This document shows positions 12,701 through 23,776 of a stretch of 64,000 nucleotides of DNA, piece after piece. Where the stretch lies: the NCBI GenBank assembly GCA_013399895.1, contig VXBA01004199.1, positions 281,347 through 345,346 of the forward strand, given 5' to 3'. A program made the position numbers and the translations under genes. This DNA comes from Serilophus lunatus (Eukaryota; Chordata; Aves; Passeriformes; Eurylaimidae). Position 1 is the stretch's first letter, and every line of letters begins with the position of its first letter. The notes beneath the pieces are model-generated. The model was given only the letters and a program-made list of their open reading frames with translations, was not told the origin of the DNA and did no database searches.

Positions 12701-13155
12701 AGTTGAGTGTCACTTGCCTTGGTAACCTTCTGCGTGACTAAATCTATGTCAGATGAGGAGACAAGAAGTCATAGGTGTGAAATGCCCTGGTGGCTGGGAG
12801 ACATTCCCTAAAGGAGTAGATGGACAGCTAAATGGGTCACTGAATGCAGGGTGGTGGGCTGAAGAGGAAACAGAGGGCAACAGATGGTCTGTAGACCTTT
12901 TCCTGAGAATGAGAGATGAACAATGACAACGACATTGTTGATGCCTTGGAGTGTGATGCTCACTTCCCAAATAACCCTCCAGTATAACTTGTTTGCTTTT
13001 AGCTGGAAACTGAGGAGGTTTCTAAGTAAATTTCTTAGTAAAATTTTTTTCGAAGTTACACCCATCTCTTTCATATTAATGATTCTATTCTTTTCAACCT
13101 TTCTGGAAATATACCTTCAAATCTTATTGTACATTCAAAGATTGTGGTTTGGTTT

Positions 13156-13159
<4 letters not shown>
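9709..13159. other. Unique noncoding DNA
   Basis: No gene or repeat family recognised. Two small items: a 9-bp perfect inverted repeat at 10621-10643 (loop 10630-10634), and an E-box palindrome CTCACGTGAG at 10734-10743. The second half (11000-12400) is T-rich on the + strand with only short frames. Confidence 0.55.
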
Positions 13160-13199
<40 letters not shown>

Positions 13200-13210
13200 T
13201 TTCAAATTTT

Positions 13211-13256
<46 letters not shown>

Positions 13257-13267
13257 TTTATTTTATT
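13160..13267 (+). repeat. Double poly-T tract plus (TTTTA)n
   Basis: A run of 38 T (13160-13197), a 14-base interruption, a run of 43 T (13212-13254), then three TTTTA-like units to 13267. No retroposon body can be read on the flank that would carry the element if the tract is a reversed poly-A tail. Homopolymers this long are error-prone in assemblies, so the exact lengths should not be trusted. Confidence 0.95.
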
Positions 13268-16200
13268 GAATAGAACCACAAGTTGAGTAATAACAATTGG
13301 GAAACTTGAGAAATGCAAAAAGTTGATCTGTTGTTAAAAAGCATTCATTAGAACAGTATAGAACACTAGCAATTAGGTCAACTCTGAACACTATGTTGTA
13401 CAAATAACACTATGAGGTCAAAGTATTTTGCAGAATCACTCCCCTCCCTTCCTGTAGTAGTGGTCATGGTCACAGTGCAAATGCTTCTTAGGTCTATAAA
13501 ACCATCATTCTTTGAGACAAGCATCACTGCGAGTCCTGCCTGTGTGATGTGGGACTGGAAGTATGTTTTAATGTTCATATACCCAGAGCCTTCAAGGGAA
13601 ATTTCAGAATGTTACAAAGGTGCCTTCTGAGGAGAGGAGGTGCATACTGTGTTTTTCCCATCTAGCAGGAAGCAGGAGACATAGAACAAAAAGTCAGAGA
13701 TTCACGGCAAGGCAGGAATCCTTGTCCTTTCTTTTCCAGTTCTTTCCTACTTGTGACACCTCAGAGCAGCCTGTCAATGTCCAGACTTCTTTATTTCTTT
13801 CCCATACTGTGGCCTTTGCATACATACATAGCCTACCACGGTTTAAGATGTGGATTTTTCCTGTTGCCATGCTGGATGCTGAACCAAAATGGTAATGAGT
13901 GAGAAACTGATGAGAAAACATTTTGTTCCTCTACCCATAATGGAGAGGTACACCACAATATAGCAGAGATACCAAAGAATGTCACCTTTCTGGTCACTCC
14001 ACTGTACCATAACTTCTACCCTCCCCCGGACTCTCAGGCATGTGAATAGATCTGGTCAGAAACAGCAAACATTTGAAGAACAGCCCCTGGATCATGGGAA
14101 CCTGAAGCAATAAAGGTGCTGTGATGATTGTGCCATGAGAATGCATCAAATGCCCCTGGCTCACAGGAGGCTGGAGGCAGTTGTATGAATTCTGTTTAAA
14201 GCCCAGGGGCTGATGTGCAGATAGATTGGGTTGGCTGCAGTGGCTGCTCTGGAGTCGGCAAGGGGATCACTGCTCCTTATTTTATCTTCTCAGGACACCA
14301 AGCTGTCTAGCAAAGGGAGAGGCAGTGTTGATTGTGCTTTGCAATGTGGGAGCCACTCCCCTGACTCCTGTCGGGGAATGCATCTTTATTTTGTGTCTTG
14401 CAGGGCTGTGTTCTCGAAGACCTTCAAATAGGGGATGTCTTACTTCAAACTGTGAGTTGCTATTCTTTGCATCCAGGCAGAATTTGGGAAGGGAAAAGCT
14501 CTTTGTCACGTAAGTTGTTATCCAAACACCACAAGGGAGTTTTTCTAACTGGAAAAAAGAGACAGAATAAATGAGCCACTATCAGCACTACTGTATAGAC
14601 ACCCGTGGTCACCTCTTATATAATCCTCTCCATGACAAACCCTTCTTTACAACTTTGCCAGACAGTGTTTATATTCTAGCTTTGGAAAATAAATCTCGTG
14701 TCATGAAGTAGGAAATAGTTTAACACTTTACCAATGCTATCATAATGAATTAATTTGATATTCATGGGAATACCACATGGGCTTTCCTAGGTGTCCTACT
14801 ACCATTTCATTTTCACTAATGGGCACTTCAGTCATGCTGATTTTTCCCCAAAGCCACATAATGACCTATAATACTCCTGAATTATTGCACTTTAAGTGGA
14901 AGCTAACAGGGTTGACTACTCCCAGAAATATGTCAAAATATTTTTACTATTTTAAGTAGGAATTTGAATATTAACAGGATCTGCCCATATATTTAAGCAT
15001 CTGAAAAGTTTTACAGAAGAAAGTTATGGAATATTTTTTTGAAGGTTAAAAATGGTTTTTTCCTGAATAATTTGTATAGCCATCTGCAGAATAGCAAAAT
15101 TGTTAAATCGTGTTAAAGAGAAAAGGAAGAAAAAGAAAAGCAAGTATAAGCGCATGTATTACAAAAATGTAATTCTTTAATAGTATCTAAAATAACTTCA
15201 CAGTCTTATTTATACCATTGGTTAAAAATAAATGTTGGATGCAGGTATTCTAAATCCCAGATGGTAAATGCAATTTATGGAGGAAAAAAATATACAAAAT
15301 CAGTCTCCTTTCTGAATGGACAAACTTTGCTGACTTTCTCATGAATAGGTGTGTTAGAGAGCTTTGTATGTATAGGGTAATTCTATTTTGAGGTTTGAAT
15401 GAGGTGCTATTGCCCAGTATGACTCCAGCTTGCCGGGCAAAGCTTGTGGAAAAGAGCTTGGTAAGTGCTGGGCTTCCAGGCTATCTGGGGCTGGTCCCCT
15501 TCCCAGAGTAGCCAATGGGGTCTTCAGCATCACCTCAGGACCACACATAAAGCAGCAGCTGTGCAAACATCCACTGCATCAGCTCTGCCCAGGATACCGT
15601 TTAAAACCCTGTTTGTTTGCACTTTTGGCTTGGCCAAAAAAAGGTGAAAGTGGGCATACCTAGTGCATGCACGGTGGGCTCCATAGGGCATGTCTGCTGT
15701 GTAACACCTGCAGTAAAAGCAGAGAATAGAGGAGAGAGGTGGATGGAAATGGTCTGCAGGGAGGCAAATTACAGCAGGCAAGATGACCCCTGAGGAGTAG
15801 GAGCTCTGCTTCATCTGTGCAGCTTTTGCATACTGGCCACCATGGAGTCACTGAGGAGAGCACAGAGAAGTTGCTGCAGCTGTGTCCTTGAGTGACCCTT
15901 AATTGTCAGGCCAGACCTTGAATGTGAATGAGCCAAGAGCTACCCTGTCATGCTCACGTTAATGAAAAGGAGGAGGTCCAGGAATAGGACTGGGTAGAAG
16001 TAGAGCAGGACATCTGTGTCCTCAGGAGAATCCTGTGGCTCCAGAAGGAACCACTGAAGTACGTAAGACTTCTTTAATTAAAGGATTTACCTGTAGTCTC
16101 AGAATGGAAATGACGTGCTTTGTTGTGCCTAATTGGGAGGCTGCTCTCCAGGGTCATGGCACCCACTCCTGATTGTGCAGTGAAATTTCTGTTTGCAAAG

Positions 16201-17126
16201 CTCACCATAAACCAAACTGTTGTGGCAGCCCCATGCACAGCAGTACCTAAGAAACATCTAATTTTTATCTGATTAAGAACTGTAAAAAAAATGAGGGCAT
16301 AAGCCTTGCTCATGCATTATTGAAACGTCTGCAGTGACGCTGATGGGATGGCAGAGAGTGCCTGCCGGTGCCAGAGGAATGGAAGCTTCTATGGTGAGAC
16401 ACAGGAAGCCTGGGAGACCAGTGAGTGCATCAGCTGATGGAGTGAGGAGGCTCTGGGTGCTGCTGAGCTTTCTTGCAGGTGGAGGATGAGGAGCAGAAGC
16501 ATCATCACAAAATATGCTCCATACCGTGAGGTTCAGCCTGCAGGAGATAGACAGTTATTCATGTGATTCCCTCTGCTCTTTGTTAAAGTTGAATTTGGGC
16601 TAGCAGCAGCTCTCCTCTTCTGCAAGACTCTTCATGACACAAAACATTGCCTCCCTTCTGAATCACAGCAATTAAAAATGTGTGCATCCAGTCTGCCCCA
16701 CTTTACAAATGCACATCTCCTTCCTCTCCTCCAGGCCTCTCCACCTCAAAATATAGTTGCTCTTCAGAAAGCTAATTAATCCTTTCCTGCTTAAAGCTCT
16801 TTTTTTGGAGGAATCTCCAAATTCGGGGCAACAGTAGTTATCAGTGAAAAGCATTTTCAGGTACCAGCTGCCATTTAGTACCTGTCAGCTCTAATTAAAA
16901 ATCAAGCCTGGTAACAAACCTTTGCAGGACAATTCAGAAAGAGTCCCATAAGTGATGGATGTAGTGGTACAGTAAAACATACATGTCCCTGAAAAATCAG
17001 AAAGTTAAGACTGACTTGGAATCCATGTTGGATTTTGCCAATGTCTTAGCTGTGTGAACCCTTCTCCCAGCAGAGGCTGTGGGGTGGGCTGGACGTACCA
17101 CATCTCCTGCTGTGCAAATTCAAGAC
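13268..17126. other. Unique noncoding DNA
   Basis: No gene or repeat family recognised. Short frames exist (for example 14226-14513 and 15530-15814) but show no family resemblance and no consistent splice signals. GC content is somewhat higher around 15400-16600. Confidence 0.55.
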
Positions 17127-17143
17127 TGTAGTGGTTTAACCTG
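17127..17143 (-). repeat. Second copy of the LTR 3' terminus (17 nt)
   Basis: TGTAGTGGTTTAACCTG is identical to 17206-17222, the sense 3' end of the adjacent LTR read on the opposite strand. It lies outside the tRNA-like segment, so in sense order the locus reads LTR, tRNA copy, last 17 nt of the LTR again. Part of it (TGGTTTA, 17132-17138) also resembles the D-arm start of tRNA-Glu (TGGTCTA). The duplication could therefore reflect template switching at microhomology. Confidence 0.8.
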
Positions 17144-17144
17144 A

Positions 17145-17200
17145 TAGGATTTCTGGTTGTCACCCAGGCGGCCCGGGTTTGACTCCTGGTATGGGAACCA
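17145..17200 (+). pseudogene. tRNA-Glu(UUC)-like fragment with CCA, beside an LTR
   Basis: Read on the + strand, this resembles vertebrate tRNA-Glu(TTC) from the 3' part of the D arm to the terminal CCA. The anticodon stem is TCTGG/CCAGG (17152-17156 and 17164-17168) with loop TTGTCAC. The anticodon position reads GTC, so one base has changed from the expected TTC. The T arm is CCGGG/CCTGG around TTTGACT (17073-17189 region, stem starting at 17173). The acceptor 3' strand TATGGGA (17190-17196) is followed by A and CCA (17198-17200). The 5' acceptor half is absent, so it is not a working tRNA gene. CCA is not genome-encoded in eukaryotic tRNA genes, so the sequence was copied from a mature tRNA. 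Its place, 5 nt beyond the LTR sense 3' end, is that of a retroviral primer-binding site. A normal site keeps only about 18 nt, whereas here about 56 nt are present. Confidence 0.85.
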
Positions 17201-17205
17201 AAAAC

Positions 17206-18156
17206 TGTAGTGGTTTAACCTGGGCTGGATACCAGGTGCTCACTACAGCCACTCTCTCACTCCCCCTCGCCCAGCAATAGAGGAGAGAGAGAATATAACG
17301 AGAGGTTTCATTACTCATCATAAGGACTACAACAGATTCTTTGCTAATCACCGTCACAGGCAAAACAAGACTCCATATGGGAATAATAATTGTTTATTAC
17401 TAACAAGATCAGAGCTGAAGAGTGAGAGACAATAAGAGACACCTTTTACCCCCCTCCTTCTTACATCCAACCTGCTCTCCCACAGCGGTCAAGGCAAAAG
17501 GCGAGGTGGGGGGGAGGTGTTGCTGTGGTCAGCTGCTGTTCTCAGCCACTGCTTGGGGAGAGGAGTCCTTCCAGCCACATTCCAAGGAGTCCATCCCTCA
17601 CAGGATACAGTTCCTCTCACAAACTGCTCCGGCGAGAGTCCATCCCATGGGCAGCAGCCCTTCACCCACAGCTGCCACATGGCTGACATTCCACAGGGTG
17701 CAGTCCCTCAGGCACAGGCTGCTCCAGCGTGGGCCCCACGGGGCACGAATCCTAACAGGAGAATCCTACTCCAGCGTGGGCTCCTNCTTCACCATGGGCT
17801 GCACCATGGGCTGCAGCTGGATCTCAGCTCCGGCGCCAGGAGCATCTCCTCCCCCTCTTTCTGCACTGACCTTGGTGTCTGCGGTGTTGTTCACAGGCTC
17901 TCACCCTGCTCCTCTCCAGCAGCCATCTTCATCTCCTTCTAACATTTTTTTCTTTCCTTCTTAAATATGTTATCACAGAGGTGTTCCTTCAACTGCTGAT
18001 GGGCCTGGCCTTGGTCAGCAGCAGGCCCAGCCTGGAGCCGGCTGGCACTGGCTCTGCTGGACATGGGGAAACTTCCAGCAGCTTCTCGAAGAAGTCTCCC
18101 CCTCAGCCCCCCCACTGCCACCAAAACCTGGCCACAGAGAATCCAATACCTTGACA
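17206..18156 (-). mobile_element. Endogenous retrovirus LTR (apparently solo), minus orientation
   Basis: About 950 bases resembling a GC-rich avian LTR. The sense strand is the minus strand: with these ends it starts TGTCAAGG at 18156 and finishes ACTACA at 17206, giving the canonical TG…CA. Supporting signals in sense order are a TATA-like ATATTTAAG (17960-17968) in the middle, an AATAAA poly-A signal (17393-17398) near the end, and a tRNA-Glu primer site 5 nt beyond the 3' end. No gag, pol or env coding sequence is present on either side. The outer start is uncertain by a few bases. I could not find a matching 4-6 bp target duplication (…CAAGAC before, TAAGTG after). Tandem blocks of 'ctccagcgtggg' type occur inside. 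One ambiguous base (n) lies at 17786. The family name is not assigned. Confidence 0.85.
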
Positions 18157-21100
18157 TAAGTGGTAATTTAAATTAATGTGAGGAGTAGAGACAGGATGCC
18201 TGTTCTCCTGTGCCGACTATTGATGGTAGCAGTGGCTTCTGAAACAGCAGGAGGGCAGGCAGTGATAACCTCTTCAGCCATCCCTGTTCTGTCTGATGGG
18301 GACTGAGCGTCCCAATCTCTTTTGCATCACTTGGTGAAATAAAACAAAATTGTTAATAGAACAACTGCACTTTTGCAGTATCTCTATGAAATGCCCTTGA
18401 ATGATGGAGAACCTTGATGGGAAGTTCTGTTGAACCAAATAAGTGAAATTCAATTCAGGGCAATTAAGGCATCTGTTCTGGCATTTTTAAGGTTTCAGAA
18501 AATTTGCTGCTGAATTCTGCTCTTCCCTGTATTTCTTGCACCTCTGAAGAAAAGTGTCAGTGAAGGTTCCGTTTCTGAAATATAGGTGCAAAATAAATTT
18601 TGACTCTACAGGCTTACTATATGAAGTACTGCTGTATTTAGCAGCTTTTTAAAGTGCTGTTTTCCCCCATATTTACCTTTGGAATTATGGGACTGCAGTT
18701 CTATGACTGGCCAAACTAGCTTTTTAACTGTAAGCTGGGGCCTTATATTCTTTTGTTATTCAGTAGTGTTCAGTCCTTGATCCAGCTATTTTGGTGAGGA
18801 GTTACTCTTCCTATTTTATGTTTTGCTCTTCTAACATAATCACAGTGATTTGGAGTAGAGTACCAATCCTGAATAGTTAACAGCTGAACTGATGAGCCTG
18901 GCAGCAATTCCCAGTGTTCATCTTAGGTCTGGAAACCCACCTCTGGTTTCCATGAAGAGGAAATCCAGTTGTATGGGCTGCACGGGACCTACTGTACCAT
19001 GCAATCTAAGCAGCTGGGAGGCAGTGGGAGCCCTTCATGGAAATCAGAGTATCCCTGTGACCTGGCGACTTGCATCCCAGGTTTTTTTTTTTTTAATTTT
19101 AAACAGCCCAAAATAGCCTGATCTCAATAGGCCCAAGCAATGCACTGCAGATATAGATTCTTCTATTTCTCTATGCATCTATTTAAATACTGAGTTTAAG
19201 CTGTAGGCATTAATGCTGTATAATCAGGTTCCTTAAAACCAAAAGAGCTGAAGACACATTGCAAATTTCAATTTTCCACCTAACCAGTGCACTTCTTTCA
19301 ATTTTATAAACAAGCATATTTCAACTCTATTACTTTAAATGACCCCCCAATATTATCCTTTTGTCAGTCAACTCTAAACGTAGGCCAAGATGCATTAAAT
19401 TATATAGAGAGAATATTAAGCAAATTTAAATGCAAATCCAAGTAGAACACATGTAATTTCAATTTTTAATTAATAATAATGTTATACATTTTCCTATTAA
19501 GCTACATTTGCAAAGTTAGCCTGAAGAAATAGTATTAAGTATCTCACCAGGGCAATTCAGTGCTCAGCTGATGAAACCAAACAAATGTAGTACTTCCCAT
19601 TTAACAGCATTCATGAAAGAAAGCACTAAATTCTTTGTGACTACCAGTCAACAGTTTTATTGAACGGAAATGTTTCAGTTGACACCAATGCCTTGATAAT
19701 AATATTTAAGGCAAAGAGAAATACTTAAAGTAAGTCAATAATCAGAATTACGAGTTGTGCTGAACATGTGGGGTTGTATTTACTTGTCGTTTATTTCAAG
19801 TCAGTAACTGAAGAGTACTCGATGTGAGTTTGGAAAGAAGCACAGATTACAGGTGAACTCTGAAACCCAGGTTTTCTGGTCTCTGATCCAGTTCCTGGCA
19901 CTTGTCAAAAAACCCCAAGGAGTTGCTTTATGTTATGTTCTCTTTAAATTAAGGAAACACACTCCACTTACAAGCCTTTCTCTGAATCATTCCTCCCTCT
20001 TGCCTGCAGATTTCTGAGCAGCATCTGGGAATCCCCAAAGACAGGAGCATTCATGGGAATCTGCCTCTTCGACATTTAGGGTAGACAAACAGCTCCAAAG
20101 ATCTGGGACAAATAGATCCAGAAGCTGGGTCTGGGCATAATACTGAAAAATTGCTTTACTGTGGGCTATCCTGCCTATTTTTATATGTAGCATGGAAGTG
20201 AGAACTGGATTAGGAGGCCTGGGGAGTTGAATGGATTACAAACAAAAAGCATTAAGCTAATCATAGAAGTGATGTTCCTTAAGGGCAAAGATGAACTAAT
20301 GGCTGGATTTTCCTTCATTCCTGTAGTACAGCCATGGAACAGTAAAACAGCCAAAACAGTAGCTGCTTCCAAGCCAGGTCTGCTGCACTTTTCATTTCTA
20401 TAAGTTTTATAAATAAAGGTGTTGCTTAACACGGATTGCTTGCACGATCTTGGATGTACTCATAGAAAGGGAATTCAAGGTCAGCAGTCCCTGAAGGCTG
20501 TCAAACTATTTACAAGTTTGCTATTTATAAGGACTAGTCTGGGAGTCCTAGAAGCAGCAAGTTCTTAGGCAGGCGGTTTAATTTCTGCATGACATAGAAG
20601 AGCTGCTGTTTCTGTATTGGTGCCTACATGTCATTGCAGTTCTTTTAAATGATCTAAAAAAATCTCTTAAAAAAAATCTCTTCATTTTGTTATCTTGATT
20701 CTAGAGATGTCTGGCTCACTTCTGTACACTCCATATAACCTGAAGAACAAAGAAAGCAGTGAATATCAGTACAGCCACTGTTCTGTGCAAGTTCTATAAT
20801 GATTTCAGGAATGGCAAGAGTTAATTAGAAGTTTAATTATTATTATTATAGAATATTAATCAATTGACCTTGAGAGTACAGCATGTTACAAAATAAAAGG
20901 CTGGATGATATGTTGCATTGCTTCAGAACATTCTCTGAAGAAAAAAATTTCTAAGGAAAGCGAAAAGTAGGGCATGCTGGTTTCTGCAGACCAGAGAAAG
21001 CACACTGCTTGCTCTCGTATTAGGCTTTGGAACACTCAAGTGAGGTGGAAAATGTAAAGAAAAATTTGTGACGGAACTGCAAACATCACAGACTTGGAAG

Positions 21101-22549
21101 AATTGGTGTACTGAATTCAGATAAGCCTCCCATTAAAAGAGAGACTAGTTGTTCTTTCCTCAGTAATATTAGCCATGAATGTGTACATACTGTGCTTTTT
21201 GTTCTCTTTGGTAAATGGATGGTACATCCTAGAGGGGCATCAATCATTCGAGGAGGTGAATCTTTACAAGTTGTCTCATCTGATTGTAGCACCCGAATGA
21301 AAGCAGTGTTCTGTGCTCTTGATTTAATACCATGCATTTTCTACATCTAAGTGCACTCTTACTGTATTTGTAAAACAAAACCAAAACATTAAGCCCCACA
21401 ATCCCTTCCTTCCCCCAAAAATATAAAAAGCCTTGAAGATGCATCAGGACTTGCAGATTACTTTATCTGTTCAAAGTTTCACAAAGGGATATTTTCCTGA
21501 AGTGCTTCTGCAACACCCTGTGTTTCTTTCAAGACAACAGTTTGAATCATGCTAAGGCAGCAGACAGAGAAATGTGATACAAATACTGGCAAAAATCAGA
21601 GAAGGCAAAATGGAAGCAATATCACTCAAGATGTCAAGCCTCATGAACCATCTGAGTTATGACAAATTCCTTCTATGAGGGAATTGCAATAACTGAGCCT
21701 TGCACTCAAACATTTATAAGAGTATCCTGGGATAAATAAAGGTGCAGCCTCTGTAAACTCTGCCATGAAAACAAACACCTTTGAACCAAACTGGTTACAA
21801 GGCTCTATAAATCATGGGCATAGCTGAGTTTAATTATAAGATTTGTGTCTTGGTTTTCTATCTTGAAAGCAATAGTTGGGTGGCAAGGAGTTAAATGCAT
21901 GGCCCTTGCCTGAGCTCCTGCATAAGGCAGGGCTGGTGATACTGCAGTCCTGTTGGCTCTCACTTCAGAGTCTCCACTGGAATATACAACAAAATAATAA
22001 AACCTTTTTGATTCCTAGGCAAAGCCTCTGCCATCGGAGGCCAGAGCTTCTTAAAACGGTGGTTATATTTCATCAGGTAAAAGTCATTCAGCTTATTTTA
22101 AGATTATACCTCATACACTCAGATGCAGCAATGTGTCACACTGAGCTTTGTTTAGAAACCTGGTCTGAATTATAGAGGCATTTCGGAAATCGTGTGCATA
22201 TCAGAAGTTTGAATCAGACTTGCTGTCTATAGCCAAACTCAATAATCAGACTCTTGAACCATGTAATGGGTTAGCAAAATAGCAGGGGACATGCAGGGAG
22301 ACAATGATTTAGCAGAATTTCACTCAGCATTCAAGCATGCTACCATGCCTGAAAATAAGGCATACATTATTAATTAGTTAATGTTTGCAAAGTATTTTGA
22401 CTCTGGAATGTGTAAAGTCTTCTTCTTCATTTATTTTCAGTAAATATATGACTAAGCAGTATATGTAATAAGGACACAAAATGTGATAAGTAGACAAAAG
22501 ACCTGAAAATACCCAAAACATGTAAAAAAAAGAGAGATGCTATTAATTG
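18157..22549. other. Unique noncoding DNA
   Basis: No gene or repeat family recognised. The stretch at about 19250-19520 is AT-rich with an octamer (19430-19437) and several TTAAT/TAATTA homeodomain-type cores, and could be a conserved enhancer. That cannot be judged without alignments. A short (TTA)n run lies near 20837-20852. Confidence 0.5.
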
Positions 22550-22568
22550 GGCGGGGGGGTGGGGGGGG
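22550..22568 (+). repeat. G-rich tract, quadruplex-capable
   Basis: GGGCGGGGGGGTGGGGGGGG-type tract: three G runs of about 3, 7 and 8 separated by single bases. Long runs can be split to supply four G-triplets, so an intramolecular quadruplex is possible. Run lengths may be unstable in sequencing. Confidence 0.85.
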
Positions 22569-23689
22569 AAGGAAATGTTTGAATCAGTGGAGTAAATATT
22601 GTGATGATGCAGCTAGTTATATATTAACTCAACACTAATGTAGGGACATGGCCATCAGCAGTGATGATCAGTTAAGACAGCCAATGTCCTACAAGACCTT
22701 TAAAGCTGACCTCTATCACCTTTTCCCTTCCAGTGCTAAATTTGGTGCAGCCCATACTCAGCAGACCTTCTCTTACTTTTGGGCCTGCCTAATGCCCGCT
22801 GTAATAGTTGCATGTGCTTCTGCAGCTTTAATAATATCTGGAAAACCACTTCTGGATGGCAGTCACAACCCCTGACTAGCTGCAGGGAGGTGCGCTCACA
22901 CCAGGGCCCGACAGCACAAGCTGCTGCACACTCTTCCCCTCCCTGGTCGTTCTCACATCCCCATCTGTTCCTTTCCAGTCTCTCAAGTGGGAAATAAACT
23001 GAGTTAGAGTCAAACTGTCAAACTCATAATATTCGAGTGGGTTGAATGTCACACCAGCAGAATTCATGCAATCCATATTTCATTCAGTGCAATAAATATG
23101 CAGTCTCTCACAGATCTTAGAAATCAATTATATTTTTTTCAAGAACATTTGAAGAAACTGTAGGGGCACTTCAGCAAAATGATTTCTTCCCTTCTTTTCC
23201 AATAAAGTAACATTTTACTGCTATGATTGTAAGGTCTCACTTCCTGAAAACAAGCTTGTAATTGCCCCGGACATCTGCTCCTGCCCTTAAGTCAAAGTCA
23301 TGGTCCTCAGTTTACAACATCATTCTTGGAAGTTTATGACGTTACAAATACAGGATTGACACTTTAGTTGACAGCTAGCCAATAGGATCAAATGAATTAA
23401 GCAACAAGCCATGTCCTTGAAATCTTTGTCTGTAAAGATGAAGACCAAGTGGGAGCTTTTCTAACTGAGAGGAGTGAGCATTGCCTTCACAGGTGGTTAG
23501 CATATCAGAAATTTGTCATAAGCACTCTAAAAATAACTGGGAATGATCTTGTAGCTTTCTAACCTACTTTTAATGTTTTCCTAAAATATATTTTCTCTTT
23601 ACATGCCAACTGTTCTGCACATTCAATTATATACATGCATGATAGTTTTGATCTAGGCTAAGAGACCAAATAATAAATTAACTTCTAAA
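22569..23689. other. Unique noncoding DNA
   Basis: Nothing recognised. A small GC-richer patch at 22860-22990 has no repeat or coding signature. Confidence 0.55.
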
Positions 23690-23776
23690 GCCAGACATAC
23701 AGCTGGTGTAAATTGACTTTACATCTATGCAGTCAAGGGACCTATGACAAATTTCTCCCAGATAGGGATATGGCCC
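23690..23776. mobile_element. Palindromic MITE-like relic, about 87 bp (copy 1)
   Basis: It begins GCCAGAC…CAGCTGGTGTAAATTG and ends …GATATGGCCC. This parallels the familiar sauropsid palindromic repeat whose arms read roughly CCAGATCCTCAGCTGGTGTAAAT and its complement. The whole palindrome appears present at full length, though the right arm is eroded. It has no coding capacity and is presumably a non-autonomous DNA transposon moved by an unrelated transposase. Repeat-library naming was not possible here. Confidence 0.65.

Noticed and set aside
17145..17200. Functional tRNA gene
   Set aside because: It lacks the 5' acceptor strand and most of the D arm, carries an encoded CCA and a changed anticodon, and sits at an LTR primer-site position.
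17422..17964. 180-codon open frame on the + strand, plus overlapping frames at 17517-17942 and 17939-18157
   Set aside because: It lies wholly inside the LTR, is antisense to it, contains the ambiguous base, and owes its openness to high GC and internal tandem blocks.
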